DNA of 64,000 nt from Couchioplanes azureus (GTDB lineage Bacteria > Actinomycetota > Actinomycetes > Mycobacteriales > Micromonosporaceae), in NCBI RefSeq assembly GCF_014648355.1, contig NZ_BMQY01000001.1:372001-436000 (forward strand). The letters are read 5' to 3'. The notes beneath the pieces are model-generated. The model was not told the origin of the DNA and did no database searches. It saw nothing but the letters and a program-made list of their open reading frames with translations. The position numbers and the translations under genes were made by a program. Every line of letters starts with the position of its first letter. The first letter of the stretch is position 1. Of the stretch, positions 42,543 to 51,431 are shown in pieces.

Positions 42543-45227
42543 TCATCCGGTGACCGTGCCGGTGACCGGCGCGACCCCGCTGCCGTCGTCGAAGTGCAAC
42601 TCCACCACCTCGTCGGACTCGGCCGCGCCGTCGACGACCGTCGGCACCGTCAGCTCCCCGGTGGTCTCGCCGGCCGGGAGCATCGCGTACGCCCCGAGCG
42701 GAGTCTGCGACAACGGCCGCGACGGCTCCGGCTCCTCGAACCCGTACTCGCGGAACCAGTCGGGGTCGACGTCGGTGCTGGAGAGCTCCGGGTTGCCGGC
42801 GGGCTGCCGCGGGTAGGCCCAGAGGGAGAAGGGCATCTCGGCCGGCGCCGACAGCCGGACCCGCCAGGCGAGCTTGCCGCCCTCGGCCACCCGGTCGGAG
42901 ACGGGCGCGAGGGAGACCTTCGGGGCGGGATCGTCGTCGCGCACTTCGACGCCGCCGGCGTAGTCGCCCACCACCACGCCGCGCTCCGCCTTGGCGGTCA
43001 GCATGGTGAACTCGTTCTGGCCGTGCATCGTGTCGCCACGCACCTCGACCGGGACGCGGATCGTGCGGTCGCCGGGGCGTACGGTGGCCAGCCGCGACGT
43101 GGACTCGAACGTCCGCGGATCGGTCAGGAACAGCCGGACCCGCCCGTGACCGCGCCCGGTGACCGTGACCGGGACCCGGTACGTCCGGGTGCCGGAGTCG
43201 CCCTCGTCGACGGTGAGGGTGCCGATGTCGATGCGCGGCAGGGAGGTCTGCCGCGGCGCGGGCGTGCCCGGCCGCCAGCCCCACGCGTCGATCAGCCACG
43301 CCCGGCCGGCCGGTCCGCGGGGGACGAGCTCCAGCCTCGCCACCGCGCCGCGCACGCCGCGCAGGGGCACCCGCACCTCGCGGGCCCAGTACGAGGTCGT
43401 GGCGGAGGTCCCGGGGAGGCCGTCGACCACCACGTCGCCGAGGACCGTACGCCGGCCGCCCGGCGCGACGACGGCGACGCCGAATCGCGTGCCGGCGGTG
43501 TTCGGCGGGACCATCAGCCGCAGCGCCAGGTCCCGGGCGCCGGCCAGCGAGACCGGGCGCCGGGGTGCCAGGGTCAGCGGGGTGCCCGCCGACGCCCAGT
43601 CGAGCCGGGCGGCGTAGCGCCCCGGCTCGGGCACGGCGCCGAAGGGCACGAAGTGCGCCGAGCGCGCGTCGTCGCCGGGCGGCAGGCAGGCGTCGTTCGC
43701 GTCGTCGCTGACCTGGGTGCAGATGCGGGCGCCGCCTCCGGCCGTCACCGTCGGGTCAGGGATCAGCGCCGGCGTGCGCCGCGCACCGAGCGCGTGGCTG
43801 AGCACCCGCGCCGGGTCGGCCGAGGGGGCGCGGACGCCGCTGCCGTCGAGCAGCGGCCGTACCCGGTCGTCGCCCGCCACGAAGAGCCGCGCCGCGGCGG
43901 CGATGTACGTGGCGCCGGCGGTCTGCTGCTGCTGCGCGGTGAGCCGCGTCGGCGTCCCGGGCGAGCACACCGGGTCGGTGCCGTCGCTGAAGAAGTCGTC
44001 GAAGGACGGTGCCACCGACTGCCCCGGCGTCCACTCGGTGTTGAAGAAGTTGTGGTTGGCGCCGACCACGTACAGGGAACTGTGCAGCGCCGCGCCCCGG
44101 CCGACGCCGCGGGTCCCGTCGATGAAGATCTGGCCCTGCAGGTCGGCGACGTCGCCGTCGCAGCCGGGCAGGACGGTCGCGGACGGCACGTCCGGCACCG
44201 GGTTCTGCCCGAAGAGCGTCGGCCCGATGAGCAGCAGGCCGCGGATGGTCCAGCGGGCCCTGCCCCGGTATCCGTCCTGCGCGGGCGGAGGCGGGGTGAG
44301 CGTGTCCATCGCGGCGCGGCTCACGCCCTCGCCACCGCGGGAGTGTCCCATCAGGAACACCCGCGACATGTCGGCGCGGGGCGCGGAGCGGACGATGGCC
44401 GGGGCGCCCGCCCGGCCGGCGCCGGCCCAGCCGGCCCACCGGGCGAGGTGGTGGCGTACCAGCGCGGAGCGGGCCTGCGCGCCACCGTCCTCGGCGGCGT
44501 GGTCCTGGCCGTTGACGCCGTTGGCCGAGATCGACACCGTGACGTAGCCCTGCGAGGCCAGCAGCTCCTGGGCCTGCAGGTAGCCGCGGTGGCTGGGGAT
44601 CGGCGTGGTGCCGGCCGGGCAGGGCCACTCCTGCGGCGCGCTCTCGTCGGCGCCGCGGTAGCAGACCGAGTGCCGACCGTGCAGGAAGAGCGCGAGCGGG
44701 CGCTTGCCGGGGGCGGCCGCCGGGGCGACGACGGCGGCCTGCATCTCGACCTTCGCGGGGAAGCCGGGAAGCGTGACCCCGTCGAGCGCATACTCGCCGC
44801 GGACCGTCCGGTAGGGGCCCTTGGCGCCCGGGTCGACGGCGTTGGCGGCCGGCAGGGGCGGGACCTTGACGCCGGCGGCGGTCTGGCGGCGGAACCGCGG
44901 CGCGCTCCCTTCCGCGTCCAGGCGCTTGCCCCCGGCACGCACGGACAGGTCGCCGAGGCTGCCGGGCAGCCGGCCCCGGTCCAAGGTGAAGGTGCGCTGG
45001 TCGGCCCCGGGACGTGGACGGCCGAGCAGCCGGTCGCCGGACCAGAACTCGACGGCCGCGTCGCCCATCGGCACCCGCTTGTCCGAGCGCCAGGTCAGCT
45101 GCCCACCGGACACGGACCAGCCGTCCGGCGCGGCGGCGGGCCGCGGCGGGGGCGCGGCCCAGGCCGGGCCGCCGGCCCCCACCAACAGTGCCGCGGCGAG
45201 CGCGGCCGACATGAGAAGTCTGCGCAT
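42543..45227 (-). CDS. Large secreted alpha/beta-hydrolase-fold protein with Calx-beta-like C-terminus
   Basis: An 894-aa exported protein. Signal peptide at 1-24 (MRRLLMSAALAAALLVGAGG, then PAWA). An alpha/beta-hydrolase core follows, with LFLHGRHSVCY at about 180-190, nucleophile Ser296 in GHSRGG, and a late HNFF motif that may hold the catalytic His. After a jelly-roll-like segment the C-terminal about 200 residues contain a Calx-beta-like region (LTVDEGDSGTRTYRVPVTVTGRG, VAEGGKLAWRVRLSAP). It is probably an extracellular esterase or chlorogenate/polyester-type hydrolase. ATG 45227 gives the signal peptide; longer frames upstream lack support. It is divergent from the DUF1996 gene. Confidence 0.85.
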   Translation of the reverse strand: MRRLLMSAALAAALLVGAGGPAWAAPPPRPAAAPDGWSVSGGQLTWRSDKRVPMGDAAVEFWSGDRLLGRPRPGADQRTFTLDRGRLPGSLGDLSVRAGGKRLDAEGSAPRFRRQTAAGVKVPPLPAANAVDPGAKGPYRTVRGEYALDGVTLPGFPAKVEMQAAVVAPAAAPGKRPLALFLHGRHSVCYRGADESAPQEWPCPAGTTPIPSHRGYLQAQELLASQGYVTVSISANGVNGQDHAAEDGGAQARSALVRHHLARWAGWAGAGRAGAPAIVRSAPRADMSRVFLMGHSRGGEGVSRAAMDTLTPPPPAQDGYRGRARWTIRGLLLIGPTLFGQNPVPDVPSATVLPGCDGDVADLQGQIFIDGTRGVGRGAALHSSLYVVGANHNFFNTEWTPGQSVAPSFDDFFSDGTDPVCSPGTPTRLTAQQQQTAGATYIAAAARLFVAGDDRVRPLLDGSGVRAPSADPARVLSHALGARRTPALIPDPTVTAGGGARICTQVSDDANDACLPPGDDARSAHFVPFGAVPEPGRYAARLDWASAGTPLTLAPRRPVSLAGARDLALRLMVPPNTAGTRFGVAVVAPGGRRTVLGDVVVDGLPGTSATTSYWAREVRVPLRGVRGAVARLELVPRGPAGRAWLIDAWGWRPGTPAPRQTSLPRIDIGTLTVDEGDSGTRTYRVPVTVTGRGHGRVRLFLTDPRTFESTSRLATVRPGDRTIRVPVEVRGDTMHGQNEFTMLTAKAERGVVVGDYAGGVEVRDDDPAPKVSLAPVSDRVAEGGKLAWRVRLSAPAEMPFSLWAYPRQPAGNPELSSTDVDPDWFREYGFEEPEPSRPLSQTPLGAYAMLPAGETTGELTVPTVVDGAAESDEVVELHFDDGSGVAPVTGTVTG

Positions 45228-45397
45228 AGGCCTGTGTCTAGTCGATAGGTGCAAATCAGTCGATGGCCGTCGAATCGCGCCGGGATTCTTACCGTCTCCT
45301 GACCATCGCGCGCAGGCCCGTCCGTGGTTCGCGCCGGTCCCGTACATCCGCCCGTCGAGCCGCGCAGGACGCGGGACGCGAAGCGAGGAGACACGCA

Positions 45398-47125
45398 ATG
45401 ACAGGCAGGAGCAGAGGCAGGGCGCCCGTGCGGACCGTACGCATCGCGATGGCGGTGTCGGTGCTCGCCGCGACCGGGGTCATGACCGCCACGTTCGTTT
45501 CCGGCGGCGGCAAGGGAACCGCCGACGCGGCCACGGAGCTGACCCAGTACGTACCGATCGAGCAGGTGACCCCCGGCGTCCCCGACCCGGCACCCCGGCG
45601 GGGCGCCTCCACCGGCCGGTTCGTCGTCGACTGCGGCACCAACGGCAACGGCAAGTTCAGCCCGGACAACCCGGTCGCCCAACCGGGGATCCGCAACGGC
45701 GCCGAGCATGTCCACGACTTCGTCGGCAACCTCGCCATCACCGCGAACTCGTCGGACGCCGACCTGGCGGCCTCGGGCACCACGTGCCGCAACGGCGACA
45801 GGTCGTCGTACTTCTGGCCCGTGCTGCGGATCGATCCCGCGGTCCGGCCCGGCGGCAGCGGCGCCCGGCAGGCGCTGTCCCGGACCACACCCACGGTGTC
45901 CTGCCCGCGCGTGGGCGATCGGCTGCCGGCCGTGCCCGCGGGCGCGAAGGCGGCCGTCGACCGCCGGCTGGCCGAACTGGACCGGCTGACCGCCGCGGCG
46001 AACGCCCGGATGAGCGGCAGCCGGGGCCGGATCGACGCCGCCTACCACGCGTCGGTCATCGATCCCCTGCGAGCTCGGCGCGCTCAGCTGATCAGGGCGA
46101 TCAGCGAGAGCGTCGGCGGCGACCGCGGATCGGCGCGGCTGGTGTCACTGGTGGACTGCGACGTCAGCTACGACTCCATGCACGCCTTCATGGGTACGGA
46201 CCACGCGAGCGCCGTCGCCGCCGCGGCGGCCGCGACGCCGCAGGTGTGGTGTCCTGCGGTCCGCGGACGGCTGCCCGGCGTGCCGGCATCCGCGCTCGAC
46301 GAGGTCGACCGGGCGCTGGCCGAGCTGGACCGGCAGATCTCCGAGGCCGATGAGCGCCTCGTCGTCACCCGCGGCGGCGCCTCGGTCCTCGGCACGCTGA
46401 AGGCGCGGCGCGCCGCCGTCCTCGACCGGATCGCCACCGCCGTCGACCGCCTGGGTCCCCGACCGCGCGGCCTGGAAGCACTGGCGGCGTGCACGCTCTC
46501 GAAGCCTGCCCCGCCGGCGGCCCCCGCTGCGCAGCCGAGCGCCTCCGCACTGCCCGAGCCCCAGGGCCGGAATCTGGAACTGCCCAACAACACCGGTCCC
46601 ATCCAGCGGCCGCGCTCCGTGCTGATCGAGTACCGGGGCAACGCCGCCGGCAAGGTCGTCGCGATGCCCCGGTTCCTGCGGGCACTGACCGGGGACGCGA
46701 AGCCCACCAGCCGCGGCCCGGCGAACGCGCGTCCCAGCTGGACCTGCTCCGGATTCGCCGACCGGCTCTCCGCCACGTACCCGATCTGCCCGCCGGGGTC
46801 CCAGGTCCAGCGGGTGCACGACTTCCCCGGATGCTGGGACGGCAAGAACGTCGACAGCGACAACCACCGCAGCCACGTGGCGTTCGCCGACCGGGGCACC
46901 GGCGCCTGCCCCCGGGGATTCCGGGCCATCCCGCAGCTGCGGATCACCCTGTCCTACGACATTCCCCGGGATGTGCAGCTTCGCGGGCAGTTCGCGCTCG
47001 ACTCGTTCCCCGAGGAGGACCACAACCCGTTCTCGGACCACGACGACTTCGTCAACGTCAACTCGGCGCGGCAGATGCGGAAGATCGTCTCCTGCATCAA
47101 CGAAGGACGCCAGTGCGGTAGGTGA
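45398..47125 (+). CDS. Secreted DUF1996 protein with duplicated helical insertion
   Basis: A 575-aa exported protein. An N-terminal signal/anchor (IAMAVSVLAATGVMTATFVSGGG) precedes the DUF1996 start (FVVDCGTNGNGKF, HVHDFVGN). Residues 167-240 and 283-352 are two copies of a charged helical hairpin (RLPAVPAGAKAAVDRRLAEL and RLPGVPASALDEVDRALAEL). The second half of the DUF1996 domain follows from about 400 (RPSWTCSGF, VQRVHDFPGCWDGKN, HRSHVAF). Many paired Cys suggest disulfides. GAGGAG stands 8-9 nt before ATG 45398. The family has unknown function in actinomycetes and fungi and is often cell-wall or polysaccharide associated. Confidence 0.88.
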   Translation: MTGRSRGRAPVRTVRIAMAVSVLAATGVMTATFVSGGGKGTADAATELTQYVPIEQVTPGVPDPAPRRGASTGRFVVDCGTNGNGKFSPDNPVAQPGIRNGAEHVHDFVGNLAITANSSDADLAASGTTCRNGDRSSYFWPVLRIDPAVRPGGSGARQALSRTTPTVSCPRVGDRLPAVPAGAKAAVDRRLAELDRLTAAANARMSGSRGRIDAAYHASVIDPLRARRAQLIRAISESVGGDRGSARLVSLVDCDVSYDSMHAFMGTDHASAVAAAAAATPQVWCPAVRGRLPGVPASALDEVDRALAELDRQISEADERLVVTRGGASVLGTLKARRAAVLDRIATAVDRLGPRPRGLEALAACTLSKPAPPAAPAAQPSASALPEPQGRNLELPNNTGPIQRPRSVLIEYRGNAAGKVVAMPRFLRALTGDAKPTSRGPANARPSWTCSGFADRLSATYPICPPGSQVQRVHDFPGCWDGKNVDSDNHRSHVAFADRGTGACPRGFRAIPQLRITLSYDIPRDVQLRGQFALDSFPEEDHNPFSDHDDFVNVNSARQMRKIVSCINEGRQCGR

Positions 47126-47140
47126 TCGGCCATGGAAGAA

Positions 47141-47174
47141 CCGGGTACCGCCCAGGGGGACGGGCGGTACCCGG
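47141..47174. terminator. Bidirectional terminator
   Basis: A perfect 13-bp stem (47141-47153 with 47162-47174) with an 8-nt loop, centred between the convergent DUF1996 gene and the small secreted protein gene. Confidence 0.85.
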
Positions 47175-47192
47175 CGTGCGGTGTGGGTCAGG

Positions 47193-47615
47193 TCAGTACG
47201 GCAGGTGGGCGTCGGTGAACACGTGGATGTTGACCAGGGTGTTCGTGGCGTTGTTGTTGGTCGCGCAGACGGTGTAGCTGCCCGGGCCGGCGAAGGTGCC
47301 GTACGAGGTGCGGCCCTCGTAGGCGAAACCGGAAATGGTGCCGGACGGCGTGCCGTACACGAGACCGCCGTTGCGGAGCACCTTGAACCTGGCGCCGGAC
47401 CCGGTCGCCTGGCCGTCGGCACGGACCTGATAGTTGGCGGTGTCCCTGGCGGTGAGGCACTGCTGTTGGCCGGGGCGCAGCGTGCCGCCCCAGCCGTCGG
47501 CGGAGGCGAGCGCCGCCTGCGGGGCGGCGGCCAGGGCCAGCCCGGCGACGGCGGCGGCGAGGGTGGTGCGCGCGGTGTGGCGGGCGAGGACCTTGCGGTC
47601 GATGGTGCGGATCAT
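47193..47615 (-). CDS. Small secreted protein
   Basis: A 140-aa exported protein. Signal peptide about 1-38 (KVLARHTARTTLAAAVAGLALAA, then APQAALASA). The mature part of about 100 residues is beta-rich (YQVRADGQATGSGARFKVLRNGGLVY, GPGSYTVCATNNNATNTLVNIHVFTDA) with two cysteines. ATG 47615 has GAGGAG 8 nt upstream. It resembles small beta-sandwich secreted proteins of Actinoplanes-like bacteria; the role is unknown. Confidence 0.78.
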   Translation of the reverse strand: MIRTIDRKVLARHTARTTLAAAVAGLALAAAPQAALASADGWGGTLRPGQQQCLTARDTANYQVRADGQATGSGARFKVLRNGGLVYGTPSGTISGFAYEGRTSYGTFAGPGSYTVCATNNNATNTLVNIHVFTDAHLPY

Positions 47616-47789
47616 GACGTACTCCTCGAGATCGTGGCCGGTGGCGGCCTTTCTGACGCCGACGACGCTAGGGCCGCCGGACAGCCACAAAACAGGCCGT
47701 TCCGCGTCCGGTCCGCGCCCACTTTCCGCTCACCCCGCCCGGTCGGGATTTCGACAGACGGCCGGCCGGGAAGGGACGAGACTTGGACC

Positions 47790-49712
47790 ATGAGCACGCG
47801 GTTCGCCGACCGGGTGGCCAGCGCCCGCCGCCGGGACTTCGTCGGTCGCGCCGGCGAGCTCGCCCGGTTCACCGAGCTGCTGGCCGGCGACGGCGGCGCG
47901 CTGGTGTGGGTCTCGGGTCCCGGCGGGGTGGGCAAGACCTCGCTGCTGCACCAGTTCGCGGATCTCGCCGAGCGCGCGGGCCGGCACGTCGTGTGGCTGG
48001 ACGAGCGCGTGCCCGACGGCGACCGGCTCGTGGTGCTGGCCGACGAGGCGGTCGAGACGGAGCTGCTGGCGGCGCTGCCCGGCGACGCCGTGGTGGCCGT
48101 GGCGAGCCGGGCCGGGCCGCCGCTGCAGTACCGCACCGATCCCGGCTGGTCGAGCGTGTTGCACCCGATGCCGCTGCTCAACCTGGACCCGGTGGAGAGC
48201 GCGCTACTGCTCACCCGGCGCGGCGTACCCGCCGCGGCGCACGCCGACGCGATGTCCTTCACCCACGGCCATCCCCTGGCCCTGGCGCTCATCGCCGACG
48301 TGCGCGCCCAGCGCCGGGAGCCGGCCGCACCGGCCGGGGGCCCGGAGGTGGTGGCCACGCTGCTCGCCGCGCTTCTCGACGGAGTGCCGAGCGCGGCGCA
48401 CCGGCTCGCCCTCGACGCGGTGTCGCAGGTCGCCGTGACGACCGAGCCGCTGCTCGCCGAGCTGCTGGAGCTGCCGGACGCGCACCAGCTGTTCGAGTGG
48501 CTCCGCGGGCTGTCGGTGATGTCGGCGAGCACGCACGGACTGGTCCTGCACGACCTCGCCCGCGAGGTGCTCGCCCGGGACCTGCGCTGGCGGCACCCGG
48601 AGCTGCACGCCACGATCCACCAGCGGGCCGGCGCCTACTACCGGCGCCGGTTCGCCGGCGCCGCCCCCGACGAGCAGCGCCGGATCCTGCTGGACTTCGC
48701 CTTCCTGCACCGCGACAACCCGGTGATCGGCGCGTTCCTGCAACAGTGCCCGGGCGGTGACCTGCGGGTGGTGACCGCGGGCCCGCAGCGGTGGCCGGCG
48801 CTGCGCGAGATGGTACGGCGCCATGAAGGCAGCGCCTCGGCGGATTTGTTCGACCACTGGTGCCGGCACCAGCCGGAGGCCGTGCACGCGGTGGTCGGCG
48901 CGGACGACACCGCCGTGGGCATGGCGGTGCTCCTGACCCTGCACGCGGCGGACGCGCGGGACCCGGCGGCGACGGCGGCGTGGCGGCGCGCCGCGCCCGC
49001 CGCCGGCGAGGCGGTCTCGCTGCTGCGCTTCTGGCTGGACGCCGAGGCTTACCAGCAGCCCTCCCCCGCGCAGGCGCTCATCTCGTTGCACGCGGTGCGC
49101 CACTACCTGGTCACACCGGGGCTCGGCTACTCGCTGATCTACCACGCCGATCCGGAGCTGTACGCCCAGATGTGCGAGTACGTCGGCTTCACCCGGGCCC
49201 AGGACGCGGACTTCACCGTGGACGGCCGCCGGTACGCCGGATTCGGCCACGACTGGCGGCGCATGCCGCGACTGGCCTGGCTGAGCATGCTCGCCTCGCG
49301 GGAGACGTCCGGCGAACCGGCCGAGGCGCAGCCGCCGACCACGCCGGCCGCGCTGGACCGGGCCGCCTTCGCCGCCGCGGTCCGCGCGGCCCTGCGGGAA
49401 TGGGGCCGGGTCGACCGGCTGGCGGCCAGTCCGCTGCTGGCCGGCCGGTTCCTCGCGCGCTCGTCCGGCGGGCGTACGGCCGAGGCGCTGCGCGAGCTGG
49501 TCGAGGAGGCGGCGGCGACGCTGGCGGATTCGCCGCGGGACCGGTCGGCGTACCGGGCGCTGCACCACACCTATCTGCGGCCGGCCGGGACCCAGCAGGC
49601 GGCGGCCGAGCTGTTGCGCCTGCCGATGAGCACCTACCGCCGGCACCTGGGCGCGGGAGTGGACCGGTTGACCGAGATCCTCTGGCAGTGGGAGTCCGCG
49701 ACCGAGCCCTGA
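47790..49712 (+). CDS. STAND-type ATPase with C-terminal HTH
   Basis: A 640-aa signalling ATPase. Walker A GPGGVGKTS at 43-51, Walker B-like VVAVASRA region and the winged helix after it (GLVLHDLAREVLARDLRW). A long helical middle follows without clear repeats. The C-terminus has an HTH-like segment (QQAAAELLRLPMSTYRRHLGAGVDRLTEILW). Such proteins couple ligand sensing to transcription. ATG 47790 is the start. It is convergent with the LOG gene, whose stop is 13 bases away; a short GGCGT/ACGCC hairpin lies between them. Confidence 0.85.
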   Translation: MSTRFADRVASARRRDFVGRAGELARFTELLAGDGGALVWVSGPGGVGKTSLLHQFADLAERAGRHVVWLDERVPDGDRLVVLADEAVETELLAALPGDAVVAVASRAGPPLQYRTDPGWSSVLHPMPLLNLDPVESALLLTRRGVPAAAHADAMSFTHGHPLALALIADVRAQRREPAAPAGGPEVVATLLAALLDGVPSAAHRLALDAVSQVAVTTEPLLAELLELPDAHQLFEWLRGLSVMSASTHGLVLHDLAREVLARDLRWRHPELHATIHQRAGAYYRRRFAGAAPDEQRRILLDFAFLHRDNPVIGAFLQQCPGGDLRVVTAGPQRWPALREMVRRHEGSASADLFDHWCRHQPEAVHAVVGADDTAVGMAVLLTLHAADARDPAATAAWRRAAPAAGEAVSLLRFWLDAEAYQQPSPAQALISLHAVRHYLVTPGLGYSLIYHADPELYAQMCEYVGFTRAQDADFTVDGRRYAGFGHDWRRMPRLAWLSMLASRETSGEPAEAQPPTTPAALDRAAFAAAVRAALREWGRVDRLAASPLLAGRFLARSSGGRTAEALRELVEEAAATLADSPRDRSAYRALHHTYLRPAGTQQAAAELLRLPMSTYRRHLGAGVDRLTEILWQWESATEP

Positions 49713-49725
49713 CCGGCCGCCGGCG

Positions 49726-50274
49726 TCAGGACGCCAGTGCCCGCTCGATGGTGTCGAGGGCCGCGTCGATCGAGGTGACCAGCGTGACGCGGGCCAGCGC
49801 CGGGCCGCGGACGAACGCCGTCCCGGCGATCTCGCCGAGCCAGCTCCACAGCCCGGCGTAGAAGCCGTCCGGGTCCAGCACCACGATCGGCTTGCGGTGC
49901 AGATCGAGGGTGGCCGTGGTCCAGACCTCGAACAGCTCGTCCAGGGTGCCGAGGCCGCCGGGCAGGGTCACGAACGCGTCCGAGCGCTCGATCATGATGT
50001 TCTTGCGGGCGCCCATGTCGGAGGTGACGACCAGGTCGTCCGCCGAGGTGTCCGCGACCTCGAGGTCCACGAGGGACTGCGGGATGACGCCCAGGGTGTG
50101 TGCCCCGCCGGCGCGGGCGCCCTCGGCGACCGCGCCCATCATGCCGACCCGGCCGCCGCCCGAGACGAGCGAATGGCCCCGGGGGCCGAGGGCCTTGCCG
50201 AGCGAGGTGGCCAGGTCGAGGTGCTTGGGATCGAGGCTGCTGGAGGACGCGCAGAAGACGCAGATCGCCGCCAC
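49726..50274 (-). CDS. LOG family protein (TIGR00730), cytokinin-nucleoside-monophosphate phosphoribohydrolase-like
   Basis: A 182-aa Rossmann protein with the LOG signature PGGLGTLDE (105-113) and the SGGGRVGMMG loop. Family members cleave nucleoside 5'-monophosphates to base and ribose phosphate. GTG 50274 follows the stop of the upstream LOG paralogue by one base, so the two are coupled. M. tuberculosis carries a LOG gene (Rv1205) near its dapE/dapD, consistent with this order. Confidence 0.92.
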   Translation of the reverse strand: MAAICVFCASSSSLDPKHLDLATSLGKALGPRGHSLVSGGGRVGMMGAVAEGARAGGAHTLGVIPQSLVDLEVADTSADDLVVTSDMGARKNIMIERSDAFVTLPGGLGTLDELFEVWTTATLDLHRKPIVVLDPDGFYAGLWSWLGEIAGTAFVRGPALARVTLVTSIDAALDTIERALAS

Positions 50275-50275
50275 G

Positions 50276-51052
50276 TCACCGCTTTCCGGACCCGGACGCC
50301 GCCGCGTCCGCCTTCACGATCATCTGTACGGCCTCCGCCACGTCGTCGGTCAGCAGGATCAGGTCCATGTCCCCCGGACTCACCTTGCCGTCCGCGAGCA
50401 ACCGCTGCTTGATCCAGTCGAGCAGTCCGCCCCAGTATTCCGAGCCCATGAGGATCACCGGGAAGCGGGTGACCTTGCGGGTCTGCACCAGGGTGATCGC
50501 CTCGAAGAGCTCGTCCAGGGTGCCGAAGCCGCCCGGCAGGACGACGAAGGCCTGGGCGTACTTGACGAACATGGTCTTGCGGACGAAGAAGTAGCGGAAG
50601 TCGATGCCGACGTCGACCCAGTCGTTGAGGCCCTGCTCGAACGGCAGCTCGATGCCCAGCCCGACCGACATGCCGCCGGCCTCGGTGGCGCCCCGGTTCG
50701 CCGCCTCCATCACGCCCGGCCCGCCGCCGGTGATCACCGCGAACCCGGCCTCGGCGAGGGCCGCGCCGAGCTCCGCCGCCAGCACGCATTCCGGGCTGTC
50801 CGGGGCGCTGCGTGCGGAGCCGAAGACGCTCACCGCCGGGGGCAGGTCGGCGAGGGTGTCGAAGCCCTCGACGAACTCGGAGAGGATGCGCAGGGCCCGC
50901 CAGGCGTCCTTGGTCTTCCACTCGCTGCGGTGGTGCGAGTCGAGCAGTTTCTCGTCGGCCGTGCTCGGCGGAATGGAATCACGCCGCAGCGTGACGGCGC
51001 CGCGATGACGCTCGTGGGGTACGCGCCTACGGCCGTCTGCGCTGTCCGTCAT
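50276..51052 (-). CDS. LOG family protein, longer paralogue
   Basis: A 258-aa protein of the same superfamily with PGGFGTLDE and GGGPGVMEAANRGA motifs, plus an N-terminal extension of about 65 residues (WKTKDAWRALRILSEFVEGFDTLADLPPAVSVFGSAR), typical of the second actinobacterial LOG type. ATG 51052 is chosen; GTG 51061 is possible. It is upstream of and coupled to the short LOG gene. The substrate is probably a nucleotide; redundancy with its neighbour is not explained. Confidence 0.9.
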   Translation of the reverse strand: MTDSADGRRRVPHERHRGAVTLRRDSIPPSTADEKLLDSHHRSEWKTKDAWRALRILSEFVEGFDTLADLPPAVSVFGSARSAPDSPECVLAAELGAALAEAGFAVITGGGPGVMEAANRGATEAGGMSVGLGIELPFEQGLNDWVDVGIDFRYFFVRKTMFVKYAQAFVVLPGGFGTLDELFEAITLVQTRKVTRFPVILMGSEYWGGLLDWIKQRLLADGKVSPGDMDLILLTDDVAEAVQMIVKADAAASGSGKR

Positions 51053-51263
51053 GGCACCCACGGTAGTGCGGACGGTCCGTAACCGGTGAATAACCGGTTG
51101 GGTTTCGCCAAGAGGATTGCGGCATCGCGGCCTTTTTGCCAGATTGAAGCCACGGACGGTAGCTCTGCGACCTCTGTACAGTGACAGACCCGCACGCTAT
51201 CGACCCGCACGGCAGGCACGGCGTCCGGCTCCGGCCGGGCATCTCGGCGAAGGAGCCACCGTG

Positions 51264-51428
51264 ATGACCCGTTACGAGCGAATGAAGATGCAGCGTCGCA
51301 TGCAGAGGCGGATCCGCCTGGTGGTCGAGGAGCGGCGCATCGCCCTCGCCCTGGCGCCGCCGGCGACCGATCCGGGCCTCGACCCGGAGACCACCGTGGA
51401 GATACCGCGCACCACCAACCAGGCCTGA
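51264..51428 (+). CDS. Small basic protein, 54 aa
   Basis: It begins MTRYERMKMQRRMQRRIRLVV, is strongly basic and helical at the N-terminus, and has an acidic/Pro-rich tail (APPATDPGLDPETTVEIP). GTG 51261 and ATG 51264 are adjacent starts behind AAGGAG (51250-51255). It ends 3 bases from the convergent dapE stop. No family is recognised; size and charge suggest a nucleic acid or ribosome ligand, which is speculation. Confidence 0.65.
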   Translation: MTRYERMKMQRRMQRRIRLVVEERRIALALAPPATDPGLDPETTVEIPRTTNQA

Positions 51429-51431
51429 AAG

